The notes under the pieces were generated by a model, which was not told the origin of the DNA, did no database searches, and worked only from the letters and a program-made list of their open reading frames with translations. This document shows, one piece after another, positions 52,657 to 61,993 of a stretch of DNA of 64,000 bases. Origin of the DNA: JAGBWK01 sp964544595 (GTDB lineage Bacteria > Bacteroidota > Bacteroidia > Bacteroidales > Muribaculaceae); contig CAZJBM010000004.1 in assembly GCA_964544595.1 (NCBI GenBank), positions 1 through 64,000 of the forward strand, given 5' to 3'. Position 1 is the stretch's first letter, and the number at the start of each line of letters is the position of its first letter. A program made the translations under genes and the position numbers.

Positions 52657-53616
52657 TCATAAGCCCGACTCTGTTTCTATTTCGTAGTCGTTTCGCCGGT
52701 CGGAGTTGCGGGCGATCAGCTCACCGATGAATCCGGCGAGGAAGAGCTGGGTGCCGAGCAGCATCGTCGTCAGCGCGATGTAGAAGTAAGGGGAGTCGGT
52801 CACAAGGATGTAGGGCTGGCCTGTCCACATGTTGTAGAGCTTGTGGGCGCCGACCACGATGACGGCGACGAGGCCGAGGATGAACATGAGCGACCCCCAT
52901 AGGCCGAAGAAGTGCATAGGTCGGCGACCGAATTTGTTGGTGAACCAGAGCGTCAGCAGGTCGAGGTAGCCGTGAACAAAGCGGTCGAGGCCGAATTTCG
53001 ACTTGCCGTATTTACGGGCCTGATGATGAACGACTTTCTCGCCGATGCGGGCAAACCCGGCGTTTTTGGCGAGCACGGGTATGTAGCGGTGCATATCGCC
53101 GTAGACCTCGATATGCTTGACCACGTCGGAGCGGTATGCCTTAAGGCCGCAGTTGAAGTCGTGGAGATTCTTTATGCCGCTAACTTTGCGGGCGGTAGCG
53201 TTGAAGAGCTTGGTCGGGATGGTCTTGGAGAGGGGGTCGTAGCGCTTCTGTTTCCAGCCCGAGACGAGGTCGTAGCCCTCGGCAGTTATCATGCGGTAGA
53301 GCTCGGGGATCTCGTCGGGAGAGTCCTGGAGGTCAGCGTCCATGGTGATGACGACGCGGCCTCGGGCGCGGGCGAAGCCGGTGTTGAGGGCCGGCGACTT
53401 GCCGTAGTTGCGGCGAAACTTCACACCCTTGACACAGGGATTTTTGGCGCAAAGCGACTCAATCACTTCCCATGAGCGGTCGGTAGAGCCGTCGTCGATG
53501 AAAATCACCTCGTAAGAGAAGCCGTTTTGAGCCATCACGCGGGCGATCCAGGCTTCGAGTTCGGGGAGCGACTCCTCCTCGTTGTATAGCGGAACGATTA
53601 CTGAAATATCGGGCAC
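52657..53616 (-). CDS. family 2 glycosyltransferase, polyprenyl-phosphate type
   Basis: 319 aa. The GT-A domain has MPDISVIVPLYNEEESLPEL, IFIDDGSTDRSW, TMDADLQDSPDEIPELYRMI (the DxD-like DAD) and VSGWKQKRYDPLSKTIPTKL. Two C-terminal membrane helices (FGLWGSLMFILGLVAVIVVG and YIALTTMLLGTQLFLAGFIG) follow. This is the GtrB/DPM1/ArnC layout: transfer of a sugar to undecaprenyl phosphate at the inner membrane. The sugar is unknown. Lies 31 bases after the DUF4199 gene. Confidence 0.92.
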   Translation of the reverse strand: MPDISVIVPLYNEEESLPELEAWIARVMAQNGFSYEVIFIDDGSTDRSWEVIESLCAKNPCVKGVKFRRNYGKSPALNTGFARARGRVVITMDADLQDSPDEIPELYRMITAEGYDLVSGWKQKRYDPLSKTIPTKLFNATARKVSGIKNLHDFNCGLKAYRSDVVKHIEVYGDMHRYIPVLAKNAGFARIGEKVVHHQARKYGKSKFGLDRFVHGYLDLLTLWFTNKFGRRPMHFFGLWGSLMFILGLVAVIVVGAHKLYNMWTGQPYILVTDSPYFYIALTTMLLGTQLFLAGFIGELIARNSDRRNDYEIETESGL

Positions 53617-53647
53617 TTTCTTGAAAAAATAATAAGTTAGTAACTAA

Positions 53648-54178
53648 TCAGCGGCCGCGTAGACGCACGAACGGCACCAGCAGCAGACTCAGCATCGAGC
53701 CGAAGAAGCTAATGGCCCAGAGGGTCGACATGACCATATCGACCGGGCGGGGGATGAACTTCACCTCGCGCATACGCCGGATAGTGTCGGTGAAAGCCCC
53801 GTCGATAGCGTGCCGCTCGCTCATGGCAAGGTAGTTGTCGAAGAGGCGCGACACGTAGTCGGGCTCGATAAACCTGAAGAACAGGTAGACGCCGACGGTG
53901 GTTGCCAGCGCGGCGAAGATGAAGAGCAAAATGCCCTGGAGCCACACGGTTGCGAAGGCCATGCGGAAACCGGCCCTCAGGTAGCTGCGCCTCATGAACC
54001 GATATGCCGCGAAAGGCACCGCGACAATCATCAGCAGGGCGATGACGGCCAGGAACGGAAGCCTGTCGCTATACACCGAGCAGAAGAAAACGGCGGTGAA
54101 CAGCAGCCCGAGAAGAGCGCCGTCGGAGGCACCGCGGCGCAAAATGTATCGGCGGGGGGATTCAAGGTCGTTGGTCAT
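53648..54178 (-). CDS. DUF4199 family membrane protein
   Basis: 176 aa from MTNDLESPRRYILRRGASDG. Four hydrophobic helices: LLGLLFTAVFFCSVY, FLAVIALLMIVAVPFAAY, LFIFAALATTVGVYLFFRF and LWAISFFGSMLSLLLVPFVR. This is the DUF4199 pattern of Bacteroidota, often beside the GT2 gene as here. The frame is open 53 codons further upstream, but that part is unlike the family. Function unknown. Confidence 0.82.
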   Translation of the reverse strand: MTNDLESPRRYILRRGASDGALLGLLFTAVFFCSVYSDRLPFLAVIALLMIVAVPFAAYRFMRRSYLRAGFRMAFATVWLQGILLFIFAALATTVGVYLFFRFIEPDYVSRLFDNYLAMSERHAIDGAFTDTIRRMREVKFIPRPVDMVMSTLWAISFFGSMLSLLLVPFVRLRGR

Positions 54179-54311
54179 CGCGGGGTTGACTGATGAGAAA
54201 TAAGTCACAAAATTACAAAAGAAAACCGAAAAACCACCCATGTTCACCAAAAAACTGCGGCAATTCGTCAAGAATGTGGCTCGGAAATTGGGCAAGTGAC
54301 GATAATTGTAG

Positions 54312-54319
54312 TAAATTTG
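54312..54319 (+). promoter_or_regulatory. -7 element of the lipoprotein-SpoU unit
   Basis: TAAATTTG with an ATTG 21 bases upstream (54287-54290). The leader would be about 100 bases before the ATG at 54428. Confidence 0.55.
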
Positions 54320-54427
54320 CGATGCGGTAGGCAACAAAGACCTTCGAGCAAACCCTTAGACCATTATTCCGCATATCAGACATAAACAAGAAACTCATCA
54401 AATTATTCTCCTAAAACAGTAATTATT

Positions 54428-54841
54428 ATGAAAAAATCAGTAGCATTTCTAATGGCAGTGATGATGCTCGTGCTCGTAGCGGCATGCGGCAGCAACGAAA
54501 CGAAGACCCCTTCACAGGAATCAATCGCGACCGTGCAGGCCCAGGTAGAGCAGATGCAGGCACTCCTTCCCATGGAAGTATCCCCTATGTTTAAACTCGA
54601 GAAGGTATCGTTTGACACTCCGACCAACACAATGGTCTACACCTACCGCTTCGCCAACCCCACTCCCAAGCCCGACGAAGCTGCCCTCGAGAACGCGAAG
54701 AAACAGGCTATTGACCTCCTTCAGGCCGATCAGCAGACCAAGCAACTCATCGAAGACGGCATCAACATCCAATACAACTACTATAATCCCGACGGAGCAT
54801 TGTCGTACAGCATGGCAATCACCTACAAGGATCTCGAATAA
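54428..54841 (+). CDS. small lipoprotein of unknown function
   Basis: 137 aa. MKKSVAFLMAVMMLVLVAAC is a lipoprotein signal (Cys at residue 20). The mature part opens with a short helix (TPSQESIATVQAQVEQMQAL), then strands and a helix (ENAKKQAIDLLQADQQTKQL) before ISYDLE-like final strands. Small exported proteins of this kind are frequent in Bacteroides relatives. Two bases separate it from the SpoU gene, so they share a transcript. Confidence 0.7.
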   Translation: MKKSVAFLMAVMMLVLVAACGSNETKTPSQESIATVQAQVEQMQALLPMEVSPMFKLEKVSFDTPTNTMVYTYRFANPTPKPDEAALENAKKQAIDLLQADQQTKQLIEDGINIQYNYYNPDGALSYSMAITYKDLE

Positions 54842-54843
54842 TA

Positions 54844-55641
54844 ATGGCCCGCGTCATTGAGATAGAATCGCTCAACGACCCGCGAATAGCGCCGTTCCAT
54901 AAACTGACCGAGGCACAGCTGCGCAACAGGCTGTGCCCCGGTCAGGCATTGTTTATCGCCGAGAGCCCGAAAGTGATACGCGTGGCTCTCGACGCAGGAT
55001 ATGAGCCCGCGGCGTTGCTGTGCGAGCGACGTCACCTGACGGGCGACGCGGCCGACATCATAGAGCGATGCCCCGACCTGGAGGTGTATACCGGACCGCG
55101 CGAGCTGCTGGCCGAAATCACCGGCTACACGCTAACCCGCGGCGTGCTTTGCTCCATGCGCCGCCCTGCGACCCCGCGGCTTGAGGATGTGGTGGCGGGG
55201 GCGCAGCGAGTGGTCGTGATCGACTCCGTGACCGATACGACCAACATCGGAGCCATATTTCGCTCGGCGGCAGCACTCGGCATAGACGGGGTGTTGCTTA
55301 CCCCGACATCGTGCGACCCGCTCAACCGACGCTCGGTAAGGGTGTCGATGGGATCGGTGTTTCTGATACCCTGGACATGGATCGACGATATCAACCGGCT
55401 CAAACCTCTCGGCTTCAAGACCGCAGCTATGGCACTGACCGACAAGTCGGTACCGATCGACGACCCTAAGCTCAACTCGGAGCCTCGGCTCGCGATCATC
55501 ATGGGCACCGAGGGTGACGGCCTCGCCGCTGAAGTGATCGCCGACGCCGACTACACGGCCCGCATTCCGATGGCGCGCGGGGTCGACTCGCTCAACGTGG
55601 CAGCCGCGGCTGCGCTGGCGTTCTGGCAGTTGCGGGTATAA
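54844..55641 (+). CDS. SpoU/TrmH-family RNA 2'-O-methyltransferase
   Basis: 265 aa. The N-terminal substrate-binding domain (about 1-100, ALFIAESPKVIRVALDAGYE) is followed by the SPOUT knot domain with VIDSVTDTTNIGAIFRSAAA (motif 1), AIIMGTEGDGLAAEVI (motif 2) and RIPMARGVDSLNVAAAAALA (motif 3). Expected to methylate a ribose of tRNA or 23S rRNA; which one cannot be told. Together with the nearby trmD it makes an RNA-modification cluster. Confidence 0.93.
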   Translation: MARVIEIESLNDPRIAPFHKLTEAQLRNRLCPGQALFIAESPKVIRVALDAGYEPAALLCERRHLTGDAADIIERCPDLEVYTGPRELLAEITGYTLTRGVLCSMRRPATPRLEDVVAGAQRVVVIDSVTDTTNIGAIFRSAAALGIDGVLLTPTSCDPLNRRSVRVSMGSVFLIPWTWIDDINRLKPLGFKTAAMALTDKSVPIDDPKLNSEPRLAIIMGTEGDGLAAEVIADADYTARIPMARGVDSLNVAAAAALAFWQLRV

Positions 55642-55700
55642 AACGACAGCCGCTATTTATTAGACACTTACATAACTGAAATCGCTATTGAATTTTTCAA

Positions 55701-56375
55701 ATGAGAATCGATATACTGACCGTATTGCCCGAAATGTTTGAGTCGCCGCTCGGCTGCTCGATACTAAAACGCGCCCAGAATAAAGGGCTTGTAGACTTCG
55801 CGATACACAATCTCCGCGACTACTCGACCAACAAGCACCGCAAGGTCGACGATTACCCCTTTGGGGGCGAGGCGGGGATGGTGATGCAGATAGAGCCGAT
55901 AGACCGCTGCATCTCGGCACTCAAGGCTGAGCGCGACTACGACGAGGTTATTTTCACCACGCCCGACGGCGAAGTGTTCAACCAACCGATGGCCAACGGC
56001 CTGTCGATGCTCAACAATATCATAATACTCTGCGGCCACTACAAGGGTATCGACTACCGCATCCGCGAGCATCTGATTACCAAGGAAATATCGATAGGCG
56101 ACTATGTGCTGACCGGGGGCGAGATACCCGCCATAATCATCGCCGACGCGATCGCTCGGCTCGTGCCGGGGGTTATCGGCGACGAGCAGTCGGCGCTGAG
56201 CGATTCGTTTCAGGACAATCTTCTCGCGCCACCGGTCTACACTCGCCCGGCCGAATACAATGGATGGCGCGTGCCCGACGTGCTGCTTTCGGGCCATGAA
56301 GCGAAAATCGCCCAGTGGCGACAGGATCAGGCGATGGAGCGCACGAAGCGTCTGCGCCCCGACCTTTTAAAATGA
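55701..56375 (+). CDS. trmD: tRNA (guanine37-N1)-methyltransferase
   Basis: Methylates G37 of tRNAs with G36, preventing frameshifting. 224 aa SPOUT enzyme. MRIDILTVLPEMFESPLGCS, DDYPFGGEAGMVMQIEPI, LCGHYKGIDYRIREHL, DYVLTGGEIPAIIIADAIAR and LPPVYTRP-like LAPPVYTRPAEYNGWRVPDV are all diagnostic. It lies 59 bases after the SpoU gene, same strand. Confidence 0.98.
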   Translation: MRIDILTVLPEMFESPLGCSILKRAQNKGLVDFAIHNLRDYSTNKHRKVDDYPFGGEAGMVMQIEPIDRCISALKAERDYDEVIFTTPDGEVFNQPMANGLSMLNNIIILCGHYKGIDYRIREHLITKEISIGDYVLTGGEIPAIIIADAIARLVPGVIGDEQSALSDSFQDNLLAPPVYTRPAEYNGWRVPDVLLSGHEAKIAQWRQDQAMERTKRLRPDLLK

Positions 56376-56493
56376 CCCCGAGAAACACACCCTTAAGCTT
56401 AAAACCCATTGATAATCAGGGATCTTCAGGACATTTTCGATACTCATCCAGCAAATTAAGTTATCGCATAACCAAAATCCAAAGCTCACCCAA

Positions 56494-57495
56494 ATGAAAA
56501 AGTTAACCCTCTTCCTCGCCTCGATACTGTCAACGATGCTGGCCGTCGCTCAAAACAATCAGACTGCCTATGAAGATAGCGATTTGTTTTGGTTTGATAA
56601 AGATGGTAAATACGGATATGTAGACCATAGCAACAAGGTTGTGATTCCGGCAAGATTTTGGTATACAGACAATTTCCATGAAGGATTAGCAGCAGTGGAA
56701 ATTGAGTACAATCGATGGGGGTTTATCGATAAAACGGGAAAGGTGGTTATCCCCGCCAAATTTGATTATGCAACCGGTTTTTCCGAGGGTCTTGCCCTGG
56801 TTTATCTCAATGACAAGTACAAGTATGGATACATAGACAAAACGGGGAAATTTGTGATTCAACCAATATTTGATTCGGGATACATATTTATGGACGGATT
56901 AGCTTTGGTAATCGAGAACGGCAAAACAGGCTTCATAAACAAAACCGGAAATTGGGTTATAACTCTCCAATCAGATCCGGAAGGTGACCCGGGATATTTT
57001 CACGAAGGGCTGGCTTACGTGCCTTCTCGCAAAAACGGTCAGTTAAAGTGGGGATATATCAACAAGACCGGAGAGCTTGTGATTCCTTACAAATTTGATA
57101 ATATGGGGAACTTTCAGGAAGGGGTAGCTCCAGTGAAAATCAACGGTAAATGGGGCTATATCGACAAAACAGGAAATTTTGTTATCCCCGCTAAATTTGA
57201 TTGGGCAGGGGAATTCTCAGAAGGTCTCGCAATTGTCAGCAGCGGTGACAAATACGGCTATATTGACATGGCGGGGAATCTGGTCATACCTTACAAATAT
57301 GATGATGCAGGGAATTTTCATGAAGGTTTAGCATCGGTGGCTGTCGGCAGTAAGGGCGGGTATATTGACAAAACCGGTGAGCTCGTCATCCCTGCAAAAT
57401 ACACTAGTAACGGTAAATTTGTAAATGGGAAGGCACGCGTTGAGTATAATTCGGAATATTTCTCTATTGACAGGAACGGAAACCGAGTGAGATAG
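56494..57495 (+). CDS. secreted WG-repeat protein
   Basis: 333 aa. The signal peptide MKKLTLFLASILSTMLAVAQ is followed almost entirely by about ten WG (KWG) repeats of 22-30 residues, each with the pattern YGYIDKTGKFVIPAKFD, an F, then EGLA. WG repeats form a repeat-type surface for protein or ligand contact; no enzyme motif is visible. More AT-rich than trmD. Single gene with a short gap after trmD; function unknown. Confidence 0.85.
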   Translation: MKKLTLFLASILSTMLAVAQNNQTAYEDSDLFWFDKDGKYGYVDHSNKVVIPARFWYTDNFHEGLAAVEIEYNRWGFIDKTGKVVIPAKFDYATGFSEGLALVYLNDKYKYGYIDKTGKFVIQPIFDSGYIFMDGLALVIENGKTGFINKTGNWVITLQSDPEGDPGYFHEGLAYVPSRKNGQLKWGYINKTGELVIPYKFDNMGNFQEGVAPVKINGKWGYIDKTGNFVIPAKFDWAGEFSEGLAIVSSGDKYGYIDMAGNLVIPYKYDDAGNFHEGLASVAVGSKGGYIDKTGELVIPAKYTSNGKFVNGKARVEYNSEYFSIDRNGNRVR

Positions 57496-57527
57496 GCTGA
57501 TAGCAGTTTTCAAAAGGGCTATCGGCC
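57495..57527. terminator. hairpin between the convergent WG gene and glycosyltransferase operon
   Basis: GGCTGATAGC (57495-57504) pairs with GCTATCGGCC (57518-57527) with one G-T pair. No T-run on either side, so this is a weak terminator candidate. Confidence 0.4.
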
Positions 57528-57562
57528 AACGGAATGACAGTCAGCAATATCGTAGAACGGGG

Positions 57563-58699
57563 TCAGGAGAGGGCCTTGAGGTAGGTAAGGCGGGTTAGAC
57601 GCGCGAAATCGGCGTTATTGAATCGGGCTACGTGGGCGCGGCCGCGGCTTACCATGTCGCGGCGGAGGTCGCTGTCGTCAAGCAACTGACGGGCGCAGTC
57701 GATAAACTGGTCGACCCGGTCGGGGTCGACATAGAGAGCGCCGGGGCCTCCCGCTTCCTCAAGGCATGAGCCAGTAGCGGCAATGACTGGGGTGCCGCAA
57801 TTGATTGATTCTATGATAGGTATGCCGAAGCCTTCGTAGCGCGAGGGGTAGGAGCTGAGGGTGGCGAGGGTATAAATCGCGGCGAGCTCGGCCATGGTAG
57901 CTCCCTGAATCCAGATAACGCGGTCGGAGATGCCTTTCTCGGCGAGGTGCTTTTTGATGGTCACGTCGTAGCCGCGGAGCGGTCGGCCGACGATCACGAG
58001 CTTCACGTCGGGGGGAAGCTCGGCCAAGGCTTTGGCGGCAAGGAGCTGGTTTTTGCGCGACTGGACGGTGCCCACGGCGGCTATAAACCGCTCTGGGAGG
58101 GAATATTTGGTTTTCACGGCCTGGATGGTAGCGGGATCGACGGGAGCGAGGAAGATGTCGTCGCAACCCTGGTATATGACGTCGATTTTCTCCTCGGGGA
58201 TGCCGTAGTCGGTGATGAGGTCGCGGCGGGTGCACTCGCTGATAGCTATGACGCGGGTCGCGTTGCGGGCCGAGGCGCCGTATTTGCGATCGTAGAGGTA
58301 GCGGTCGATAGCGGCATAGTCGCGAGGGACGCGACGATAAATCAGGTCGTGGATAGTCACCACTGAGGGGATGCCCGACTGACGGATGTTGAGGGGCAAT
58401 TCGTTGCTAAGGCCATGGTAGAGGGTCACGCGGTCGTCGCGGAGCTGCCCGACGAGGCCGAGGCCCGACCGCCAGAGGGAGCCGAATTTGCGGCCAAACG
58501 CCGTAGCGGGGAGCCTAAGCTCAACGCAGGGGCGAGCAAGCAGCGGCTCCAAGCGGGGATTTGGGGCTAAGCGGGGGGTATAGAGCAGGTAATGATCGGC
58601 GGGATAGGCGCCGGTCATGGAGTCGATGACAAAGCGGCTGTAGTTGCCGAGGCCGGTCATATTGCGGACGGCGCGCTTGGCGTCGTAGCCTATTATCAT
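57563..58699 (-). CDS. family 4 glycosyltransferase
   Basis: 378 aa GT-B enzyme. MIIGYDAKRAVRNMTGLGNY is the N-terminal glycine-loop region. VVTIHDLIYRRVPRDYAAID and AISECTRRDLITDYGIPEEK follow, then FIAAVGTVQSRKNQLLAAKA and RYEGFGIPIIESINCGTPVI with the E-x7-E motif. The ATG at 58699 overlaps the upstream stop as ATGA; a Met 6 codons earlier is possible. Last gene of a four-gene operon (kinase, sulfatase-fold transferase, GT2, GT4). Likely extends the LPS core or a surface glycan in the cytoplasm. Confidence 0.92.
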   Translation of the reverse strand: MIIGYDAKRAVRNMTGLGNYSRFVIDSMTGAYPADHYLLYTPRLAPNPRLEPLLARPCVELRLPATAFGRKFGSLWRSGLGLVGQLRDDRVTLYHGLSNELPLNIRQSGIPSVVTIHDLIYRRVPRDYAAIDRYLYDRKYGASARNATRVIAISECTRRDLITDYGIPEEKIDVIYQGCDDIFLAPVDPATIQAVKTKYSLPERFIAAVGTVQSRKNQLLAAKALAELPPDVKLVIVGRPLRGYDVTIKKHLAEKGISDRVIWIQGATMAELAAIYTLATLSSYPSRYEGFGIPIIESINCGTPVIAATGSCLEEAGGPGALYVDPDRVDQFIDCARQLLDDSDLRRDMVSRGRAHVARFNNADFARLTRLTYLKALS

Positions 58700-59427
58700 T
58701 TCCCTCTGAGTCGACATAGCAGATAAGGTATAAGGAGTTTGGGGAGAAATCTGATCTGAGTAAAGATGGGGTCGAGCTCGCACACGACCGAGATATTGTC
58801 GCGGAGACCTGAGGAGCGGCGGGCGTTGGAGACGCCGTTGGTGTCGAAAACGGCGACCGGGAAGTCGAGCTGACAGAACCTGACGCCTGCGCGGAGGAGC
58901 CGCTTGACCTGATGGATGTCGGCCGACATGGGGTGGCGGAGATCGAAGGGGTAAGCGAGGAGGTCGGAGCGACGATAAAACGCGCTCTGATGGCAGAAGA
59001 ACATACGATGGCAATTAGCCGGAGGGAGAGCGGGCTTCTCGACGTGCCGACCATCGGGCCCGGCTTTGAGGACATTACCGTAGATGACGCCATAGGGGCT
59101 GACGTCGCGGCCAGCGAACACGCGCTCGACGACATCGGGCGAGGCGAAGGTGTCGCCCGCGTTCATGAAGATAATCCACTCGCCGGTAGCCATCCAAGCG
59201 CCCTTGTTCATGGCGTCGAAGATGCCGCGGTCGGGCTCTGAAATCCACGTGGCGGAGTCGAGCCGCTCAAGGAAGCGGGGGGTGCCGTCGGAGGATGCAC
59301 CGTCTATAATGACGTACTGGATACAGGGATAGGTCTGCGCCAAGACGCTCTCGACGGTGGTTTTAAGCAAAGGGAGAGCGTTACGGCAAACGGTGACTAC
59401 GGATATAAGCGGGCGGGCGGGGGTCAT
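58696..59427 (-). CDS. family 2 glycosyltransferase
   Basis: 243 aa GT-A enzyme. PLISVVTVCRNALPLLKTTV, VIIDGASSDGTPRFLERL and EPDRGIFDAMNKGAWMATGE are the WcaA/WbbD-like pattern, followed by FMNAGDTFASPDVVERV. There are no membrane segments. The start overlaps the upstream stop as ATGA and its stop overlaps the GT4 start the same way. Probably adds a sugar to the LPS core or a surface polysaccharide. Confidence 0.92.
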   Translation of the reverse strand: MTPARPLISVVTVCRNALPLLKTTVESVLAQTYPCIQYVIIDGASSDGTPRFLERLDSATWISEPDRGIFDAMNKGAWMATGEWIIFMNAGDTFASPDVVERVFAGRDVSPYGVIYGNVLKAGPDGRHVEKPALPPANCHRMFFCHQSAFYRRSDLLAYPFDLRHPMSADIHQVKRLLRAGVRFCQLDFPVAVFDTNGVSNARRSSGLRDNISVVCELDPIFTQIRFLPKLLIPYLLCRLRGK

Positions 59428-61214
59428 AGGGTGTCGGTTGTGTCATCGGCTATGCTGACGGTGCCGTCGTAGGTAAGGAGCGAGTCGCGGGTGAAGCGAT
59501 AGGAGACGGAGGCGAGCGAAGCGGACTCGTCGAAGCGCGACGACTCCACGTCGAGGATACCGCACAGCAGTTCGTAAGCCAAATCGTTGGTGAAATACTT
59601 GTCTTTATTGGCTCGGAGCGCGGCGTCGCGGTCAGGATGACTGAGCGAGTAGCCTTCGCTGAGATATATGAAGAGGGGTATACGGGTCATGCCGAAACCC
59701 ATGAAGCCGGGGGTGCGGGTGCGGTCGGGGATAGTGGCATGGTCGGAGAAATAGACCATTGCCTGAAGGTTGAGCCGCTCGACGGCATAGTCGTAGACCT
59801 GACGGAGTATCGAGTCGGTATAGCGGATGGAATTGAGGTAGGCGACCACGTTGGGGTCCTCCCCCTTGGCCGGAGTCCACTGAGCGGCGTCGGCTGGATA
59901 GCGGTTGGCGAAGGGGAAGTGGGAGCCTTTAAGGTGAATGACCACGAAATTATCGCGGGAGGGGTCGATCTCGTCGAGGAAGTCGATAAGCGCGCCGTCG
60001 TACTGCACCTTATTAAGATGCTGATTGGTCCACTTAGCCACGTCGGCGGTATCGGCCACGAGAGTGACCTGAGTGTCGAAGGAGCCGAGATGGCCCTGAT
60101 TGCTGTACCAATGGACTTTGTAGCCGAGTTTATGGGCGATGTCGATGATTGAGACGGAATCGTGGAAGGGCTTATCGTTATACTGATTGCGCTCGGTAAG
60201 CGCCCGCTCAAGGGAGTTGACCGTAACCATGGCGCAGGAATAGGCATGGGGGAAGAGGATGAACCTATCGGAGGAGGCGGACGCGGCTGAGAGCCAGGGG
60301 GTGGTCTCGCGGTCGAGGGGGGTGAAGGCGCTCATGAAGTCGCGATTGGCCGACTCGCCTATGACCATCACCACGGTATGGGGCGCAGAGCCGACAGGGC
60401 GAAGAGGGCGCGCGTCGAGCGAGGCGAGGCGAGCGGCAGCGTCGGCGGTATATTTTGAATTGCGCTCACGGTAGTCCTTAATAACGCGGTAAAGATTGAC
60501 GAGCCCCGCGCGCTTCCAGGGCGCTTTACGCCCCTTGAAAAGGAATACAGCAATAACGACAGCGACGGCGACCTCGGCCAGAACAAGCACGGAATCGAGG
60601 CCGGGGAGCAAGGGAACGATATTGGCCCACACGCTGACCGCGAGAAGGGCCAATACAAGAGCGGAAATGGCCAGCGAACGGATGGCGCCGAGCGTCTTGA
60701 CAAACTCGAAAATCTCGTTGACGTGGGTGGCCTGAAGAATAGTCATGCCGTTGAAGTCGATAGCCTGGCCATAGAGGGCGAAGTAGACCCACTGGGTCAA
60801 AATCAGGATCCAAAGCATGAACTCGACCACTCCGAGCAGAACAGAGAGGGGGGGATACAGGGCTGCGAAAACGATATAGGCGGCAGAGAGCAAGCCGAAG
60901 ATGTAAAGCCCGGCGGCGATATCGATCTGGTTGTCGTAGTCGGAGGAGACGCGGCGGTTGGTAAGGTGATAGAGAAGCGGATAGGTAATAGCCCACGCCG
61001 CCGAAACGGCCACTATCATCGCCGCGGCCGAGGAGCTGACCCAATGGCCGAGGAGCAACCAGGGGGCCATGGCAATGAGCGACGCGACGGAGAGTCGGGT
61101 AAGCTGCTGATGTCGGGAGCTCGAAGAGAGCCCGCGGTTGACGCAGCGGTAGAATATGGTGGCCACGACCGCTATCGCGACCGCTACGGCGAGAAGTATC
61201 AATCGAGACATCAT
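59424..61214 (-). CDS. EptA-like phosphoethanolamine transferase (sulfatase fold)
   Basis: 596 aa. About five N-terminal membrane helices (about 1-210) are followed by a periplasmic alkaline-phosphatase-like domain with TVVMVIGESANRDFMSAFTP (metal site, Glu), AYSCAMVTVNSLERAL (the nucleophile Thr/Ser region), FVVIHLKGSHFPFANRYP and MVYFSDHATIP (metal Asp-His). This layout is that of EptA/CptA-type enzymes, which put phosphoethanolamine on lipid A or core sugars; a phosphoglycerol transferase is an alternative. Its neighbours, a WaaP-like kinase and glycosyltransferases, point to LPS modification. Coupled to both neighbours by ATGA overlaps. Confidence 0.9.
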   Translation of the reverse strand: MMSRLILLAVAVAIAVVATIFYRCVNRGLSSSSRHQQLTRLSVASLIAMAPWLLLGHWVSSSAAAMIVAVSAAWAITYPLLYHLTNRRVSSDYDNQIDIAAGLYIFGLLSAAYIVFAALYPPLSVLLGVVEFMLWILILTQWVYFALYGQAIDFNGMTILQATHVNEIFEFVKTLGAIRSLAISALVLALLAVSVWANIVPLLPGLDSVLVLAEVAVAVVIAVFLFKGRKAPWKRAGLVNLYRVIKDYRERNSKYTADAAARLASLDARPLRPVGSAPHTVVMVIGESANRDFMSAFTPLDRETTPWLSAASASSDRFILFPHAYSCAMVTVNSLERALTERNQYNDKPFHDSVSIIDIAHKLGYKVHWYSNQGHLGSFDTQVTLVADTADVAKWTNQHLNKVQYDGALIDFLDEIDPSRDNFVVIHLKGSHFPFANRYPADAAQWTPAKGEDPNVVAYLNSIRYTDSILRQVYDYAVERLNLQAMVYFSDHATIPDRTRTPGFMGFGMTRIPLFIYLSEGYSLSHPDRDAALRANKDKYFTNDLAYELLCGILDVESSRFDESASLASVSYRFTRDSLLTYDGTVSIADDTTDTL

Positions 61215-61993
61215 TTGCGGCGTTTTTTAAAGATTCGCTTAAGGGCGCGATGGATTTTCTTGGAGCGGAAGTAGGCGGCAAGCTGGTCGGCGGCCTCGTG
61301 GGCGACGACATCCTCATCGAGCCCGGCGGCCACGGCGTAGCGGCGAGCGAGGCGCACGGTCTGTGCCGGGTCGAGGTTGATAGCGCGGAAATTACGCATA
61401 AGACGACTATGACTTCTCACGCCAAACTCCATACGGTTGAGGTCGATGAGATAAAAGCGGTAGCGGCCCTCGGCATCCTTGGAGTAGAGCACATTGCCCG
61501 GGGAGAAATCCTTATGAAGCACGCCGCAGCGGTGGATCTTGACCATCTCGGCCGCGAAGGCGTTGAGGAGCGCGTCGGCGTCGGGCTTTTCCTCCCACTG
61601 GCGGAGATTGCCGGCGTCGAGGAGCAGGCTGACGTAGTAGCTTTCGCGCAACCGGCCCGAACGCTTCACCTCGGCGTAACCAATGGGATCGGGGGCGCCA
61701 ATGCCCATAGAGAGAAGCCGGAGGGAGAAATCGAAGCTGCGCTTAGCCTTACCGTCGCGGAAGCGGGTATAAATCAGCGAATTGAGAGCGCCGGGGCGAC
61801 GAAACGCCTTGACGCATAGCCACTGACCGCCGCGCGAAATCTTATAGACGCAGTTGCGCCCCCGATAAATAATCTCGGCATCGGAGGGGAGCGCGCCTGA
61901 GGCGATTTCCTTCATCACCGGGGCGTATCGAGGGTCGATAGTGACAACATTGACAAGCGACCCGGCCTGCGAATATTTGATTTGGTAAGGCAT
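61211..61993 (-). CDS. LPS core kinase, WaaP/Kdo-kinase family
   Basis: 260 aa with a protein-kinase-like fold. YRGRNCVYKISRGGQWLCVK is the nucleotide-binding part, GVLHKDFSPGNVLYS the catalytic loop (D..N), and YLIDLNRMEFG stands in place of DFG. Expected to phosphorylate Kdo or a core heptose-type sugar. First gene of the four-gene LPS operon. A -7-like element TAATTTCG (62005-61998) stands only 4 bases before the ATG, so the transcript may be leaderless or the true start may lie further in (Met at codon 27). Confidence 0.88.
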   Translation of the reverse strand: MPYQIKYSQAGSLVNVVTIDPRYAPVMKEIASGALPSDAEIIYRGRNCVYKISRGGQWLCVKAFRRPGALNSLIYTRFRDGKAKRSFDFSLRLLSMGIGAPDPIGYAEVKRSGRLRESYYVSLLLDAGNLRQWEEKPDADALLNAFAAEMVKIHRCGVLHKDFSPGNVLYSKDAEGRYRFYLIDLNRMEFGVRSHSRLMRNFRAINLDPAQTVRLARRYAVAAGLDEDVVAHEAADQLAAYFRSKKIHRALKRIFKKRRK

